Below are positions 26,284-35,913 of a stretch of DNA of 64,000 nt, in pieces. Every line of letters starts with the position of its first letter. Positions within the stretch are counted from its first letter, which is position 1. Made by a program: the position numbers and the translations under genes. Origin of the DNA: Ketobacter sp963922875 (lineage in GTDB: Bacteria > Pseudomonadota > Gammaproteobacteria > Pseudomonadales > Ketobacteraceae). The notes beneath the pieces were generated by a model that was given only the letters and a program-made list of their open reading frames with translations, did not search any database and had not been told where the DNA came from. Where the stretch lies: NCBI GenBank assembly GCA_963922875.1, contig CAWUJH010000001.1, positions 186,001 to 250,000 of the forward strand, in the 5' to 3' direction.

Positions 26284-27324
26284 TTACAGATTGTTAAGGT
26301 ATGCCTGGTATCCATAACCAATCAGTATGGAAGATACTAAAGCAATACCTAAGTAGGTTAAAAACACATTGAATCGCACCAGCGGGAACACTGCCATCGT
26401 CGCTGGTATACTAGTCACTGAGCCGCCAACTAAGAAAGCCATCGCGGCGGCTTGCCCCATTCCCATGGACATCAAACCTTGGATTAAAGGCACGGCGGCC
26501 ACACCATTAACATAGGCAGGAATACCCGCCAGAACTGCGAAAGGTATAGCCCAGGTACTACTGCTACCAACCCATTGCCCCACTTGTTCTGCTGGAACAT
26601 AGGCAATCATCAAACTTTCTAAAATAAACGCAAACACCATCCATTTACCCAATCGCCAGGTAATATCTTTCATTTCATCCCAGAACATAGCCACTCGCTC
26701 TGGCTCTTTCCAGAATTTCCACACTGGTTTTTTTGCTTCTCCCAGATTCATTTTTTTAGTTTGATGATGTTTAAGCGGTGATTTGAAAGCGCCAAATTTT
26801 TCGAACAACAATACGGAAAAGCCCGCAAACAACCCCATCAAACCAGCGGCCACTAATTTTGCTGTAGCAAACCCGGTGCCTAACAAAGCCGCCGTATAGA
26901 CATACATATCAGGACTGATAATTGGCGAGGATATCCAAAATGCCATTACTGCAGATAAAGGCATACCGGCTCTCAACAAAACCGAAATCATGGCAATTAC
27001 AGTACAGGAACAAAGAGGTGACCAAGAGCCAAAAACCGCCGCCGCAAAAATCATAGCAATGGGGCGCCCTCGAAAAACCTGGGTAATAATCACTTCTGCA
27101 CTGCTGGCTTTCATAAAACCCGCTAGAGCAAAGGCAAACACCAGAAAAGGCAATAAAAGGCCGATGGTTTGGCCGGTAAAAAGTAAAGTTTCAATGAGCT
27201 GATCGAGCGATAGAAAACCAACCACAGCTAAAGTTACTGCTATTAATTGCAGAGCAGTATCATTGAATACAGTTTTCCAGATACCACTGGCTGAAGGTTC
27301 TAGTGCTATATTGCCTTGCGCCAT
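26284..27324 (-). CDS. arsP: ArsP-type permease (PF03773-like), predicted organoarsenical efflux
   Basis: This 346-residue membrane protein has about eight helices in two halves of four, separated by a basic cytoplasmic loop (about 185-220). It carries the family hallmark SPLCSCTVI (Cys105, Cys107) in the first half and GGSVTSIPATMAVFPLV in the second. This is the permease family of ArsP, which exports trivalent organoarsenicals in Campylobacter; other members have been linked to Cu/Zn. Its ATG directly follows the stop of the transaminase gene. The ArsR gene and the organoarsenical-type enzymes in the same cluster favour an arsenical substrate, to protect the cell or release the product. Confidence 0.82.
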   Translation of the reverse strand: MAQGNIALEPSASGIWKTVFNDTALQLIAVTLAVVGFLSLDQLIETLLFTGQTIGLLLPFLVFAFALAGFMKASSAEVIITQVFRGRPIAMIFAAAVFGSWSPLCSCTVIAMISVLLRAGMPLSAVMAFWISSPIISPDMYVYTAALLGTGFATAKLVAAGLMGLFAGFSVLLFEKFGAFKSPLKHHQTKKMNLGEAKKPVWKFWKEPERVAMFWDEMKDITWRLGKWMVFAFILESLMIAYVPAEQVGQWVGSSSTWAIPFAVLAGIPAYVNGVAAVPLIQGLMSMGMGQAAAMAFLVGGSVTSIPATMAVFPLVRFNVFLTYLGIALVSSILIGYGYQAYLNNL

Positions 27325-28485
27325 CTAAACGACCTCCAGCTCTTTGGATTGCAATGAATCCAGCTTGTTGCCAGTATTGAAATCGCCATATTTTTCCATC
27401 TGAGTTAAAGTAAACTGTATGTCGCTAGGCTGTAAGTCGCCTACAGTACAGAGTCGGAAATAATTAACTCCAGGTAGCTTTCCTGGATAGATAACAATGC
27501 CCACACGCCTTAACGTTTCACTAAATTCGTCAAAATTAAAAGAAGAATTTTCGGGAGGTAAAACTGACAGTAATAACTGGCTTTGAATTGACTTGGGCAA
27601 CAGAAATTGATAACCCAATTGACTCAAGCGCTGACAGAGGGTTTCCCAATTCTGACTATAGCGAAGCAGTCGAGTGACTCTAGTCTCGCTTTCAAATTCA
27701 TACAATGCTTGATCCAAAGCCTCTAAAAGTTGCACCGGTAATGTAAATCGACCTTGGCCATTTTTCGCCACTGCTTTATATTCTGATACTACATCCAGGT
27801 AGAAATTGTTCGCCGGATATCGGTCTAACTCGTCCAACAAATCATTACTCATTATCACGAAGGCTACACCCGCCATTCCTTGCAGGTTTTTATTTGCGCT
27901 GGAGGCTAAAATATCGCACTGCCAATGCTGAATATCTGTTTCGATAGCCGCAAAGGAGCTCATAGCATCCACCAGCAAACGAATACCATGAGGTTTTGCT
28001 AGAGCTGCAATTTCAGAAATATTATTCAACAAGCCAGTAGTGGTCTCATGATGCACTACCGCAATGTGGCTAAATTGATTGCCTTTTTCTGCCAAGAACT
28101 GAGCCAGCCCAGAGTAATCCAGCGCCTCTGTGGGCGAAGACATCCACACCTCATGGCTAATACCATAGACCGAGGCAATTTCTCGCATTCGATAGCCATA
28201 GGCACCGTTGTCAATAATAAGGAACTTGCCGGGCTTGCGTGCAGCAGCTAACAACATCGCTTCCACAGCACCCGTACCAGAGCTGCTTAATAAAACCGTA
28301 GAATAGCGCTCAGGATCAGCCGCAATCTGGGTGATGCGACGTCTTAATTGCTGCATTTTTTCGACAAAATATTGATCCCTTGGACTCATATCTTCGGTGA
28401 TCAAGGCTCGTTTAACGCTGTCCGTTGTTGTCGCTGGCCCGGGTGTAAACAATAGCTTACGAGTGGGCATATTGAGTGTCGTCAT
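27325..28485 (-). CDS. 2-Aminoethylphosphonate:pyruvate transaminase homologue (PhnW family)
   Basis: This 386-residue PLP enzyme of aminotransferase class V starts with KLLFTPGPATTTDSVKRAL, the PhnW family opening. It has SGTGAVEAML, the Asp/Met pair of LLVDAMSSFAA that stacks on the cofactor, and the Schiff-base lysine in SSANKNLQGMAG. PhnW interconverts phosphonoacetaldehyde and 2-aminoethylphosphonate. Here it overlaps the decarboxylase gene by 29 bases, so the aldehyde made by the decarboxylase is the natural substrate. As no PEP mutase is present and the cluster carries arsenic-type genes, I infer it aminates arsonoacetaldehyde to 2-aminoethylarsonate. A true phosphonate role is the alternative. 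Confidence 0.85.
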   Translation of the reverse strand: MTTLNMPTRKLLFTPGPATTTDSVKRALITEDMSPRDQYFVEKMQQLRRRITQIAADPERYSTVLLSSSGTGAVEAMLLAAARKPGKFLIIDNGAYGYRMREIASVYGISHEVWMSSPTEALDYSGLAQFLAEKGNQFSHIAVVHHETTTGLLNNISEIAALAKPHGIRLLVDAMSSFAAIETDIQHWQCDILASSANKNLQGMAGVAFVIMSNDLLDELDRYPANNFYLDVVSEYKAVAKNGQGRFTLPVQLLEALDQALYEFESETRVTRLLRYSQNWETLCQRLSQLGYQFLLPKSIQSQLLLSVLPPENSSFNFDEFSETLRRVGIVIYPGKLPGVNYFRLCTVGDLQPSDIQFTLTQMEKYGDFNTGNKLDSLQSKELEVV

Positions 28486-29650
28486 TGGTGACCTCCCCTG
28501 CTGACGTTTCCTGTGACTGATTCAATGTCGCTATGTTTGCCCTAAACTGCTGTAAAATTTCTTCTGGTGACTCAGTGGGCCTGATTAAATCCGAGGCATG
28601 ACCGGCTGAAATGTTGAAACGGATAAAACAACTGCCGGGATTCGCAGACCAATCCGCCATCTTATCTGCAAGGGTCACTAAAGAGTCCGTGTGAAAGGCT
28701 GTTTGATACCCGCAGGCAGCGGCAATAGAGGTGAAATCGATGGCGTCGGAAACGGTTTGTTGGTTACCGGTAGATTCGTGAACACCATTATCCAGCAACA
28801 GGTGCAGTAGATTAGGGGCTCCATAAGCCGCCAAGGTTGCCATATTTCCCATCCGCATTAGCAAAGCGCCATCACCATCAATGGCAACGACTTTCAGGTC
28901 TGGGCGCACCAGCGCTAATCCTAGAGCCAAAGGACTAATACACCCCATAGACCCCACCATGTACAACTGATTTGGCTTGTGTCCAACCTGATAGAGCTCG
29001 CGACCGGTAACGCCCGTTGTGGCCAGTAATACTGTATCCCTATCAGCCTGCCTGGCGACTTGCTCCAAGACGGTTGCACGAGCTGGAATTGGTGCACCTA
29101 ACTGTGAACCCAGAGATTTATTCTCGCCCTTTGGCAAGGCTTTAGCATCTAATGAGAACGCCTCAAAAGTGCCTTTTCTCACCACAAAGAAAAAGCATTT
29201 TCCTGCTTCTATACATTGGTTGGCATGACGAATTTGGTCCTCGCATTCAGTTTGATCCCCTGACAGGTACTGCCATTCAACTCTCATCGTAGTCAACAAA
29301 TCGCCGGTAATCTGTCCCATGAGCTCATGCTGTGGCTCATCGGCAACACCCACTTCTCCGCGCAGGCTAACAAAACCCAAAACAGGAATTTTAAACGGAT
29401 AATTGAGCGAGGTGAGTGGTGATACCGCATTACCCAAACCTGAATTTTGCATCATCACTACCGCTTTGCGACCACCAATCCAAGCCCCAGCACAGTGGGC
29501 GACGGCATCCCCTTCATTTACGGCGGCCAAGTAATTCTGCCGTGACATTCCGTAATTAATCAGTGGCTTTAATAAAGAACAGGGTACCCCGCTATAAAAA
29601 TCAAAGTTGTACTCAGCTAATTTATCCCCAAACCATTCTGTATTTAACAC
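28457..29650 (-). CDS. Phosphonopyruvate decarboxylase homologue
   Basis: This 397-residue thiamine-diphosphate enzyme has the Ppd family start (SGVPCSLLKPLINYG), AVNEGDAVAHCAGAWIGG and QNSGLGNAVSPLTSL. The cofactor motif begins AIDGDGALLMRMGN and continues to LLLDNGVHESTGNQQT. The start is GTG at 29650 with GAGGAG upstream. Family members decarboxylate phosphonopyruvate to phosphonoacetaldehyde, an irreversible step that pulls the uphill C-P forming step. In the Streptomyces organoarsenical clusters a homologue is proposed to act on arsonopyruvate, and that is my reading here, with the transaminase directly behind it. Sulfopyruvate decarboxylase is a more distant relative. Confidence 0.88.
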   Translation of the reverse strand: MLNTEWFGDKLAEYNFDFYSGVPCSLLKPLINYGMSRQNYLAAVNEGDAVAHCAGAWIGGRKAVVMMQNSGLGNAVSPLTSLNYPFKIPVLGFVSLRGEVGVADEPQHELMGQITGDLLTTMRVEWQYLSGDQTECEDQIRHANQCIEAGKCFFFVVRKGTFEAFSLDAKALPKGENKSLGSQLGAPIPARATVLEQVARQADRDTVLLATTGVTGRELYQVGHKPNQLYMVGSMGCISPLALGLALVRPDLKVVAIDGDGALLMRMGNMATLAAYGAPNLLHLLLDNGVHESTGNQQTVSDAIDFTSIAAACGYQTAFHTDSLVTLADKMADWSANPGSCFIRFNISAGHASDLIRPTESPEEILQQFRANIATLNQSQETSAGEVTNDDTQYAHS

Positions 29651-29665
29651 CTCACCACTCCTCTA

Positions 29666-30496
29666 CTAATTCTGTTGTGCTATAAATGCTGCCTGCCGTG
29701 ACTCACCATTCGGCAACAACCAGATGGGTGCACCAAAATGAGATAACTGCCAGTAACTTTCACTAATGACAAAACTGAGATCACGCCCACTACTAAGGGC
29801 GACACGGGTGCCTGGTACTGGATTTAACCGGTTCATCACTTTACCCAAACGGCGTTTTATATGATGGGCAATGTCCCAGTCTTCTACCTCATCTAACTGG
29901 GTGGTGACCCAGCAATGCCAGTCATCAACTATAGATTCAGCGTTGCTTTCGAAATACACTCCGATGTAATAGGCCGATTCAATATCATTGAGCGCCAATA
30001 ATTTCATTAATGCGGTGTTGATATCTAAGCAATCACCACGTAAGTGATTACAGCTGAGTGCGCCTCTGTTTAATTCATCATCATGATGTATATAGTCAAA
30101 CTCATTGGCCAAATAGTCTATAATGTTACGTAGTATCAAGTGTTGATCGCAGTTGGTCGCGCCGCTGAATATTCTTTTATTACAGGCAATCACATCTTCA
30201 CTTAATTCGAGACTACCTAAAGCACATTTTCTAAAATGGTGTTGATTCAAAGTCCCGCCAACAATATCCACTTGGTATTCGGCTACCAATTTGTTAGCGA
30301 AATTGGTCCCATCAACGCTCAAGACGAATGCCTGTTGAATCGAATTCTGATCCATCACCAGCATCGTTTCATTCTGGTCCAACGGTAAACGCATTGAACG
30401 CAACGATTGAAAATGCGTTTCTGGTGGTACCGGCACTATCAGTGCCAGTGCTCTTTCAGGAGCCGCTTCAGTCAAAGATATTTGAAAGCTAGTCAT
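29666..30496 (-). CDS. Transglutaminase-like protein, candidate amide-forming enzyme
   Basis: This 276-residue protein has a transglutaminase-like Cys-His-Asp triad in order: Cys156 in RGDCLDIN, His194 in DDWHCWV and Asp208 in DWDIAHH. The N-terminal 110 residues resemble the beta-sandwich that precedes such domains. No signal peptide is seen, so it is cytoplasmic. Relatives include proteases and also AdmF of andrimid biosynthesis, which condenses a carrier-bound acyl group with an amine. Because the polyketide synthase here has no thioesterase and the pathway ends in an amine, I infer that this protein or the GNAT next to it joins the two halves. Confidence 0.7.
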   Translation of the reverse strand: MTSFQISLTEAAPERALALIVPVPPETHFQSLRSMRLPLDQNETMLVMDQNSIQQAFVLSVDGTNFANKLVAEYQVDIVGGTLNQHHFRKCALGSLELSEDVIACNKRIFSGATNCDQHLILRNIIDYLANEFDYIHHDDELNRGALSCNHLRGDCLDINTALMKLLALNDIESAYYIGVYFESNAESIVDDWHCWVTTQLDEVEDWDIAHHIKRRLGKVMNRLNPVPGTRVALSSGRDLSFVISESYWQLSHFGAPIWLLPNGESRQAAFIAQQN

Positions 30497-30501
30497 AGCT
30501 G

Positions 30502-31425
30502 TTAGCTCAAATAGTGAGAGTAAATCGCTTTAAGTGCGGTCGCGTCTTCAAGCAGAGATTCATCACCGCGAATCATTTTCAGCTCTTCCACTTCACCTGG
30601 GGTGAAGTCAAATCCATAATTGCCGAGAAGCTCTGGTAGTTGCTCAGCATCGCCCTCGATAATCATCCCACGCTCGGGATCACCTAGCGCCATCAAATGG
30701 GCAATCAAAGTGGCAGCAACATCATTATCACGAGTAACAACTGGGCCAATCTGATCATATTTAGGCAGGCTGCGGCGCATAGCAAAACCCACAATATGGG
30801 TTCCATCCATAACGACGGCTGAAGTGAAGCCGTGACGCAAAGCATGCTGAAGAATTGAACGGCGTTCGCTTTTATAGATATCAAAAAGAAATTCGGCAAC
30901 AGCTGCAAGATTGTCTTCCGTGAGGCTGCACACAGAAAACGCGGCTGCTGGTAGCGACTCGACAGCACCGGGCTGATGGAGAATCTGACGTTTAATCTTA
31001 CCGATAATTTGATAGCCCATACCATCTTTATAGAGTTCTGCCACCCATCGAGCGGCATAAATGACCTCTAACTTGGACATTGCTTTAAGCATGTCAGCAT
31101 ACTTTAGCACTTCATTATGAAACTTAACTTTGTCTCTATACTGCTCAGAGATCAAACTAGAGTTGGGATAACACACTCCATTTTCCAACAAAAGCGCAAA
31201 GGTCACTCCAATCATTTTGTCATCAAGCACAAACTTGTAGCAGATCTTCGGACTCATTCGATACATGTAGTCAAGATCTTCCATGGTAAAATCGACCCAA
31301 CCTTCTGCATAGAATATTTTTAGTACCGAGCGAAGCTCACGCCGCTTTAGGGGTTCAAGCTTGGCGCTTTGTTTACGGGGCAGCTCCTTTACCTTTACAT
31401 AGACTTTTGCTAACAAACTAGACAT
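30502..31425 (-). CDS. GNAT-type N-acyltransferase (two GNAT-like halves)
   Basis: This 307-residue protein has an N-terminal GNAT-like half (about 35-135; CYKFVLDDKMIGVTFALLLENG, then YIGA-like LEVIYAARWVAELYKDGMGYQIIGK) and a C-terminal half (about 150-300; SAVVMDGTHIVGFAMRRS, ending with NYGFDF). The middle resembles the Acetyltransf_18/YitH type. It lies between the outer-membrane protein and transglutaminase-like genes, 5 bases from the latter. It probably transfers an acyl group to an amine. The natural donor could be the acyl carrier of the PKS and the acceptor 2-aminoethylarsonate; this is inferred from context only. Confidence 0.7.
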   Translation of the reverse strand: MSSLLAKVYVKVKELPRKQSAKLEPLKRRELRSVLKIFYAEGWVDFTMEDLDYMYRMSPKICYKFVLDDKMIGVTFALLLENGVCYPNSSLISEQYRDKVKFHNEVLKYADMLKAMSKLEVIYAARWVAELYKDGMGYQIIGKIKRQILHQPGAVESLPAAAFSVCSLTEDNLAAVAEFLFDIYKSERRSILQHALRHGFTSAVVMDGTHIVGFAMRRSLPKYDQIGPVVTRDNDVAATLIAHLMALGDPERGMIIEGDAEQLPELLGNYGFDFTPGEVEELKMIRGDESLLEDATALKAIYSHYLS

Positions 31426-31433
31426 AAAACACC

Positions 31434-32687
31434 CTAAAAACGATAGTGAGTAGAGAAATAAAGGCTATTGTTCTTTTCGAAGAAACCATAATCTTCAATA
31501 TCATTTTTTCCTTTGAAAACTAATGCACCAACACTAAGAGACCACTGCATGGTTTTTTGCCACTGAACCGCTAATTTTGTAAATCCACCATCTTTGTCAT
31601 CATCAAACAAAGTGGTCCATTCAACTTTAACTTCGGGGTCATAAAATGTTTTTGCAATTTGTGCTGTGGCTAGCTTAAGCTCTCTCGGTAAAATCAGCAT
31701 CGCTTCTTGCTCGCTTAGCCAAACATCTTGATATTGAACATTGAAATACCAATCTGTTTCCGTAGTGTAATCCATTGATAAAATTGCCGCTGTCGCATCC
31801 ACTTCCTGCAATCCATCCTCGTCCAAAGCATACTGTGGACTGGTTGGCTTCAAATAGAGTACGACGTCATTGTATTGCGCTATTTCGGTACGAAATACAA
31901 AGCCATCCCAGGCATACGCTGCATCAACCCCATAGGACAAGCTTTGAAATTCTCGTGTATTAAGCTGTACCACTGCCGGTGCTACAAATATACGTTCTGT
32001 TCGCGTTAAATGGTCCGACCCATAATAAACTGCTGCACCGTAATCAATCTCGCCTACTCGACTGGTAAACCGGGCCGCCCATTCATTATCAGGTTCGCTC
32101 CGGGCATCCTGCTGAACCACAAAACCCATATCGGTAAACAGATTTTTCTGATAATCAGGCTTTTGATACTCACAGGTTCTATCACACCAAATTGAATCTT
32201 CTTCTGGTAGTAAATCCTGCTCGGCTTTGGGGAAGTAGAACAGTGATAAACGAGAATCCCCCCAAACGAACTGACTACCTATGGAAAAGCGGGTCATGCT
32301 GCGCTCATCTCTATCCTCCAGATAATACCAGCGTCGGTCTTCTGCAAAGGCAAAATCCAAGGGATTAATTTCATCAGCTCTACCCCAAACCTGTTGTTGC
32401 CATCCCACAAATAAACTGGCGAATTCCACGGCTTGCCAGGTTAATAGAAGATTCCTAATCTCTGCATCAGGCGAACTTGTGGTAGCCTCTGAGTTTGCCT
32501 CGAATTCCATTCTCAAGGTAACGTTTTCTACAAATGATCCAACCACTTCAACCTGAGCTCGACCCAGCACATCCGAGCGGCCATTTTCTCTACCATCAAC
32601 ACGAAACTTAAGTTCTCCTGTGCTGTACCAATCCGCGCTAACCTGAGTTGTCCCTAAAAGCATTACCAATAAAACCAGTTTTCTCAT
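31434..32687 (-). CDS. Outer-membrane beta-barrel protein (DUF1302/alginate-export-like)
   Basis: This 417-residue protein has a signal peptide ending near TQVSA and many amphipathic strands, and ends in an aromatic STHYRF, typical of outer-membrane barrels. The segment VGWQQQVWGRADEINPLDF is a family mark of DUF1302-like porins. Such genes usually travel with an MMPL transporter and a LolA-like periplasmic protein, exactly as here (4-base gap). Together they probably move a hydrophobic product across the envelope. Confidence 0.8.
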   Translation of the reverse strand: MRKLVLLVMLLGTTQVSADWYSTGELKFRVDGRENGRSDVLGRAQVEVVGSFVENVTLRMEFEANSEATTSSPDAEIRNLLLTWQAVEFASLFVGWQQQVWGRADEINPLDFAFAEDRRWYYLEDRDERSMTRFSIGSQFVWGDSRLSLFYFPKAEQDLLPEEDSIWCDRTCEYQKPDYQKNLFTDMGFVVQQDARSEPDNEWAARFTSRVGEIDYGAAVYYGSDHLTRTERIFVAPAVVQLNTREFQSLSYGVDAAYAWDGFVFRTEIAQYNDVVLYLKPTSPQYALDEDGLQEVDATAAILSMDYTTETDWYFNVQYQDVWLSEQEAMLILPRELKLATAQIAKTFYDPEVKVEWTTLFDDDKDGGFTKLAVQWQKTMQWSLSVGALVFKGKNDIEDYGFFEKNNSLYFSTHYRF

Positions 32688-32691
32688 GCCA

Positions 32692-33456
32692 TTAGATCTC
32701 TTTTGAGGTCAGCGCTTTAAATGAGAACTGGTCAGACTTCAAACCTACGTTGTAATCAATATTATTTATTTTCATCACCGTTGAAGATCCTCGTGTTTTA
32801 TCAGCAACGGTAAACTGGGTAATCGTCCAAATATTTTCTACCTGCTTAGATTCATTCGCCTGCAAAGTTTTGATCAATTTATTGTCTTTGTAGTATTCAA
32901 CTTTTAACTCCAAATATCGCTCAGTATCCACCCATGAAATAGTGTATTCGTAGGGGTAATCTGCTTTTTTAGCGATTGATTTGACCACTTCAACAGACTG
33001 GCCATTGAGGCTTTCTCTGCCAATATACTCGTAAGAAAAATCGGCCGTGTTCTTGGCTTCTATATCCACATAGTAAATATCAGTGCCAAATAGAGGTTTA
33101 CCTTTCTCAGAACCTGATATTTTTCTGGGTTCCCGTTTTGCGGCCTGAGATAGATACAACCACTGTAATGTCTCTCCCTGATCTTCACCATGGACCATCA
33201 CCCCACTGCCGCGCATAAAATTCGGCTTTGCATACTTCAACAGTGTTTTATTGCCTTTATCTTCTTCCTTGTTAAGAATCACTAATTCATAGTCTTTTTT
33301 TGCTCCGCTTTTAGACTGGTAGCCAAGACTAACCTCACTAATAGCATCATCTCCTACGTAGCGATTGATTACTTTGTCCATTATGTCTTGTGGATTTGCA
33401 CCATAAGTAATGGTAGGTAAGGCGATCAAGATAAAAGATGCCAGATACAGTTTCAT
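32692..33456 (-). CDS. LolA-like outer-membrane lipoprotein-sorting protein
   Basis: The ATG at 33456 has GGGAG upstream and begins a signal peptide (to about PTITYGA), giving 254 residues; the frame continues 6 codons upstream. The mature protein looks like the LolA-like group with a half-barrel that binds lipid: MVHGEDQGETLQWLYLSQAAKREPRKISG, then YDI/YYVDIEAKNTADFSYEYIGRESL. It sits between the MMPL and the outer-membrane genes, so it likely chaperones the lipid product through the periplasm. Confidence 0.8.
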   Translation of the reverse strand: MKLYLASFILIALPTITYGANPQDIMDKVINRYVGDDAISEVSLGYQSKSGAKKDYELVILNKEEDKGNKTLLKYAKPNFMRGSGVMVHGEDQGETLQWLYLSQAAKREPRKISGSEKGKPLFGTDIYYVDIEAKNTADFSYEYIGRESLNGQSVEVVKSIAKKADYPYEYTISWVDTERYLELKVEYYKDNKLIKTLQANESKQVENIWTITQFTVADKTRGSSTVMKINNIDYNVGLKSDQFSFKALTSKEI

Positions 33457-33476
33457 GATTACGCTCCCATTCATAA

Positions 33477-35864
33477 TTACGCGCCTTGTACATGTTGTTC
33501 TACGGAGACGTCTGGTTTGGAATCAACTTCACGAATCGAATAACCACGCAGAAAAAAGCCGGGTTTTACAATAATCACTACAGCTCCCAGCATTACTAAG
33601 GCACCCAGGGTGGCAAACAAAATAGTGATAATGTTTAGAATGCCAAAATAAACAATAGGCGTGAAAGAGGATGCCATCAGTATTAAATAGCCGCCCATCA
33701 ATGCTACTGAAGTATAGATAATGGCTCGACCACTACTTAAAAGTGTTTCACGATAGCTAATATCAAAATTGCCGTTGGCTCTAATACGATTGCGATAAGT
33801 CAGCATAAAGTGAATGGTGTCATCTATTCCAATGCCAATGGCCATTGCAGACACCAGGGCGGTGGCAATATTCAGCGGTATACTAAAGAGACCCATGAAT
33901 CCAAAACTCATGGTTATGGCCAGAGCAACGGGAATCAGACTAATCAATCCACCAATAATGGATCGAAACACTATTGTTGTTACCGCAAGCACACAACCAA
34001 GCGCCAGTATAAGTGACAGAATCTGTCCTTCGATTATGCTTTCATTAATATCCGAAACTACCATGATATCACCATAAGGCTTGGCGGTTACCCCTGCGGG
34101 TAAATGCTCCATTAGCCAAGCTGTAGCAGCATCAATTATTTTCTTTTGATTTTGTAAACTTTCTTCTTTGTAACTTCCATCGGGATATTCAATTAAGGCG
34201 AAACGGCCACTGAAGTTTAAATAGCGAAAATCAGAGTCCACTACCGTACGCAGGCTTTCATCGATATCGGCGCTCCAACCAAAAATTTCTATATATTGAG
34301 CAACTTCTCCCAAGGTTTCAGGAATGCGGTGATAAGTGCTACTGCCGTTATAGGCGCTGCTCATTTGTTTAACATAGTCAGCCAGTGACATAGAGACTTT
34401 AATATTCTTGCTGTGCTTTGTTTCTAACCAGTCTTTAAAATCAGCTAAGGTGTGTAGAACGGCTGGACTCTTGGCACCATCGGCAACGCCCGTGTCAATT
34501 ACGAAATTAAAACCTACAACACCGCCAAAAGATTGAGATATTTCCCGCGATGATTTAACTAAGCTGGAATCATCTTTAAAGAAACTTAGCCCGGATGATT
34601 CGACTTTCACCTGGCTAACGAAGTAAATCGAGGCTCCAATTAACGCCACAGAAAAAATTAGAACTGTCCATCGTAACTTAATAACTAAACGAGCAAAGCC
34701 TGCCAGCAGATAATCCATGCCACGATTAAACCAGCCTTCAGCGCGCCCCTGGCTTATTGTTGTTACCGGCTTGAGCAGACTCAATATAGCGGGCTGCAAG
34801 GTTAAGTTAGCAATCAATAGCACCAAAACTGAAAACGCCAGGGTCACCGCAAATTCTCGAATAGCGATAATCGGGTTGAATATATTGGAAAGAAATCCTA
34901 AAAATGTCGTCACCGAAGCCAGCACCAGAATGGGCGTTATATGAATTCCTGCGGCTTTTAAAATCGCTAATTTATCTTGCTTCTCGGTGGCACTAATTTC
35001 TCGATAATATTGGTTGAGAAAATGAATTGAATAAGAAGACCCTACGGCAATAATTAACATGGGAACCAGATTGGTGATCATGGTAATTTTGATACCATTA
35101 ATACTCATAAAGCCCAAGCTAGCCACTATGGCTAGCAAGATTGGCGCAAAAGGAACCAGCACTCCACGCCCAGTACGAAAAGAAAAGAAAAGTAACGCGG
35201 CTAACGCCGCTAGAAAAATTGGCATTAGTACTGCCATATCACGATCCATATAGCGTTTAATTTCGTGCTGTATCACTGGTAACCCGGCTATGGGCCATTG
35301 ATTTTGCAGGTCAGCTTGAGCGAGAACACTTTCTACCAGTTCTGTCGCTTGCTGATCGGTTGTGCCACGAACAAACTCCACGATTAAAGCAAAGCCATTG
35401 GCGTCAAGACTGGTAAGGTTACCTTTATAAACCGGATCAGTACTTAAATGAGATTTAATAGACTCTATATCGAACTCACCTGATGCGGCATTTTCAACAA
35501 TATCGCCCACTTCAAAAACGCCGTCACCACCCTTGAGGTATTGTTTGGAAAAGATCGAGTGGACTTCTTTAACAGACTCGGATTGAGATAGGGTTTCACT
35601 GACGTCATAAGCACGCTTTAGAATGGGTTTAGTGAAGGCATCCGCTTCTGCAACGCTGATAATTATGAAGTTACCGGCACCAAAAATTTCTTCCATTTGA
35701 TTGCGCAAGGTAACATGAGGATTGTGCTCTGGAACCAACGCTTCGGTTCGGCCATCTATTTCAAGGTTTAACAGTTGACTGGCAAAACCAGCAAACACAA
35801 GTATTGATGCAATGATAACCAAAAGTGGTTTACGTAATGAAAAATCTACCAGCCAGTTGAACAT
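33477..35864 (-). CDS. MMPL/RND-superfamily exporter
   Basis: This 795-residue protein has twelve predicted helices in two repeats (TM1, large periplasmic loop, TM2-6, then the same again). It shows the MMPL mark ALVSAMAIGIGIDDTIHFMLTYR in the second half and VPMLIIAVGSSYSIHFLNQYY in the first. The ATG lies 6 bases after AGGAGG. MMPL proteins move lipids, hopanoids and polyketides across the inner membrane using the proton gradient. With the LolA-like and outer-membrane genes behind it, it would form the export route for the acylated product. It is the first structural gene after arsR. Confidence 0.92.
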   Translation of the reverse strand: MFNWLVDFSLRKPLLVIIASILVFAGFASQLLNLEIDGRTEALVPEHNPHVTLRNQMEEIFGAGNFIIISVAEADAFTKPILKRAYDVSETLSQSESVKEVHSIFSKQYLKGGDGVFEVGDIVENAASGEFDIESIKSHLSTDPVYKGNLTSLDANGFALIVEFVRGTTDQQATELVESVLAQADLQNQWPIAGLPVIQHEIKRYMDRDMAVLMPIFLAALAALLFFSFRTGRGVLVPFAPILLAIVASLGFMSINGIKITMITNLVPMLIIAVGSSYSIHFLNQYYREISATEKQDKLAILKAAGIHITPILVLASVTTFLGFLSNIFNPIIAIREFAVTLAFSVLVLLIANLTLQPAILSLLKPVTTISQGRAEGWFNRGMDYLLAGFARLVIKLRWTVLIFSVALIGASIYFVSQVKVESSGLSFFKDDSSLVKSSREISQSFGGVVGFNFVIDTGVADGAKSPAVLHTLADFKDWLETKHSKNIKVSMSLADYVKQMSSAYNGSSTYHRIPETLGEVAQYIEIFGWSADIDESLRTVVDSDFRYLNFSGRFALIEYPDGSYKEESLQNQKKIIDAATAWLMEHLPAGVTAKPYGDIMVVSDINESIIEGQILSLILALGCVLAVTTIVFRSIIGGLISLIPVALAITMSFGFMGLFSIPLNIATALVSAMAIGIGIDDTIHFMLTYRNRIRANGNFDISYRETLLSSGRAIIYTSVALMGGYLILMASSFTPIVYFGILNIITILFATLGALVMLGAVVIIVKPGFFLRGYSIREVDSKPDVSVEQHVQGA

Positions 35865-35913
35865 TCATTCCTCCTGAATACCTGTTCAGGCTGGCTAATA
35901 AAGTATTCTGTGC

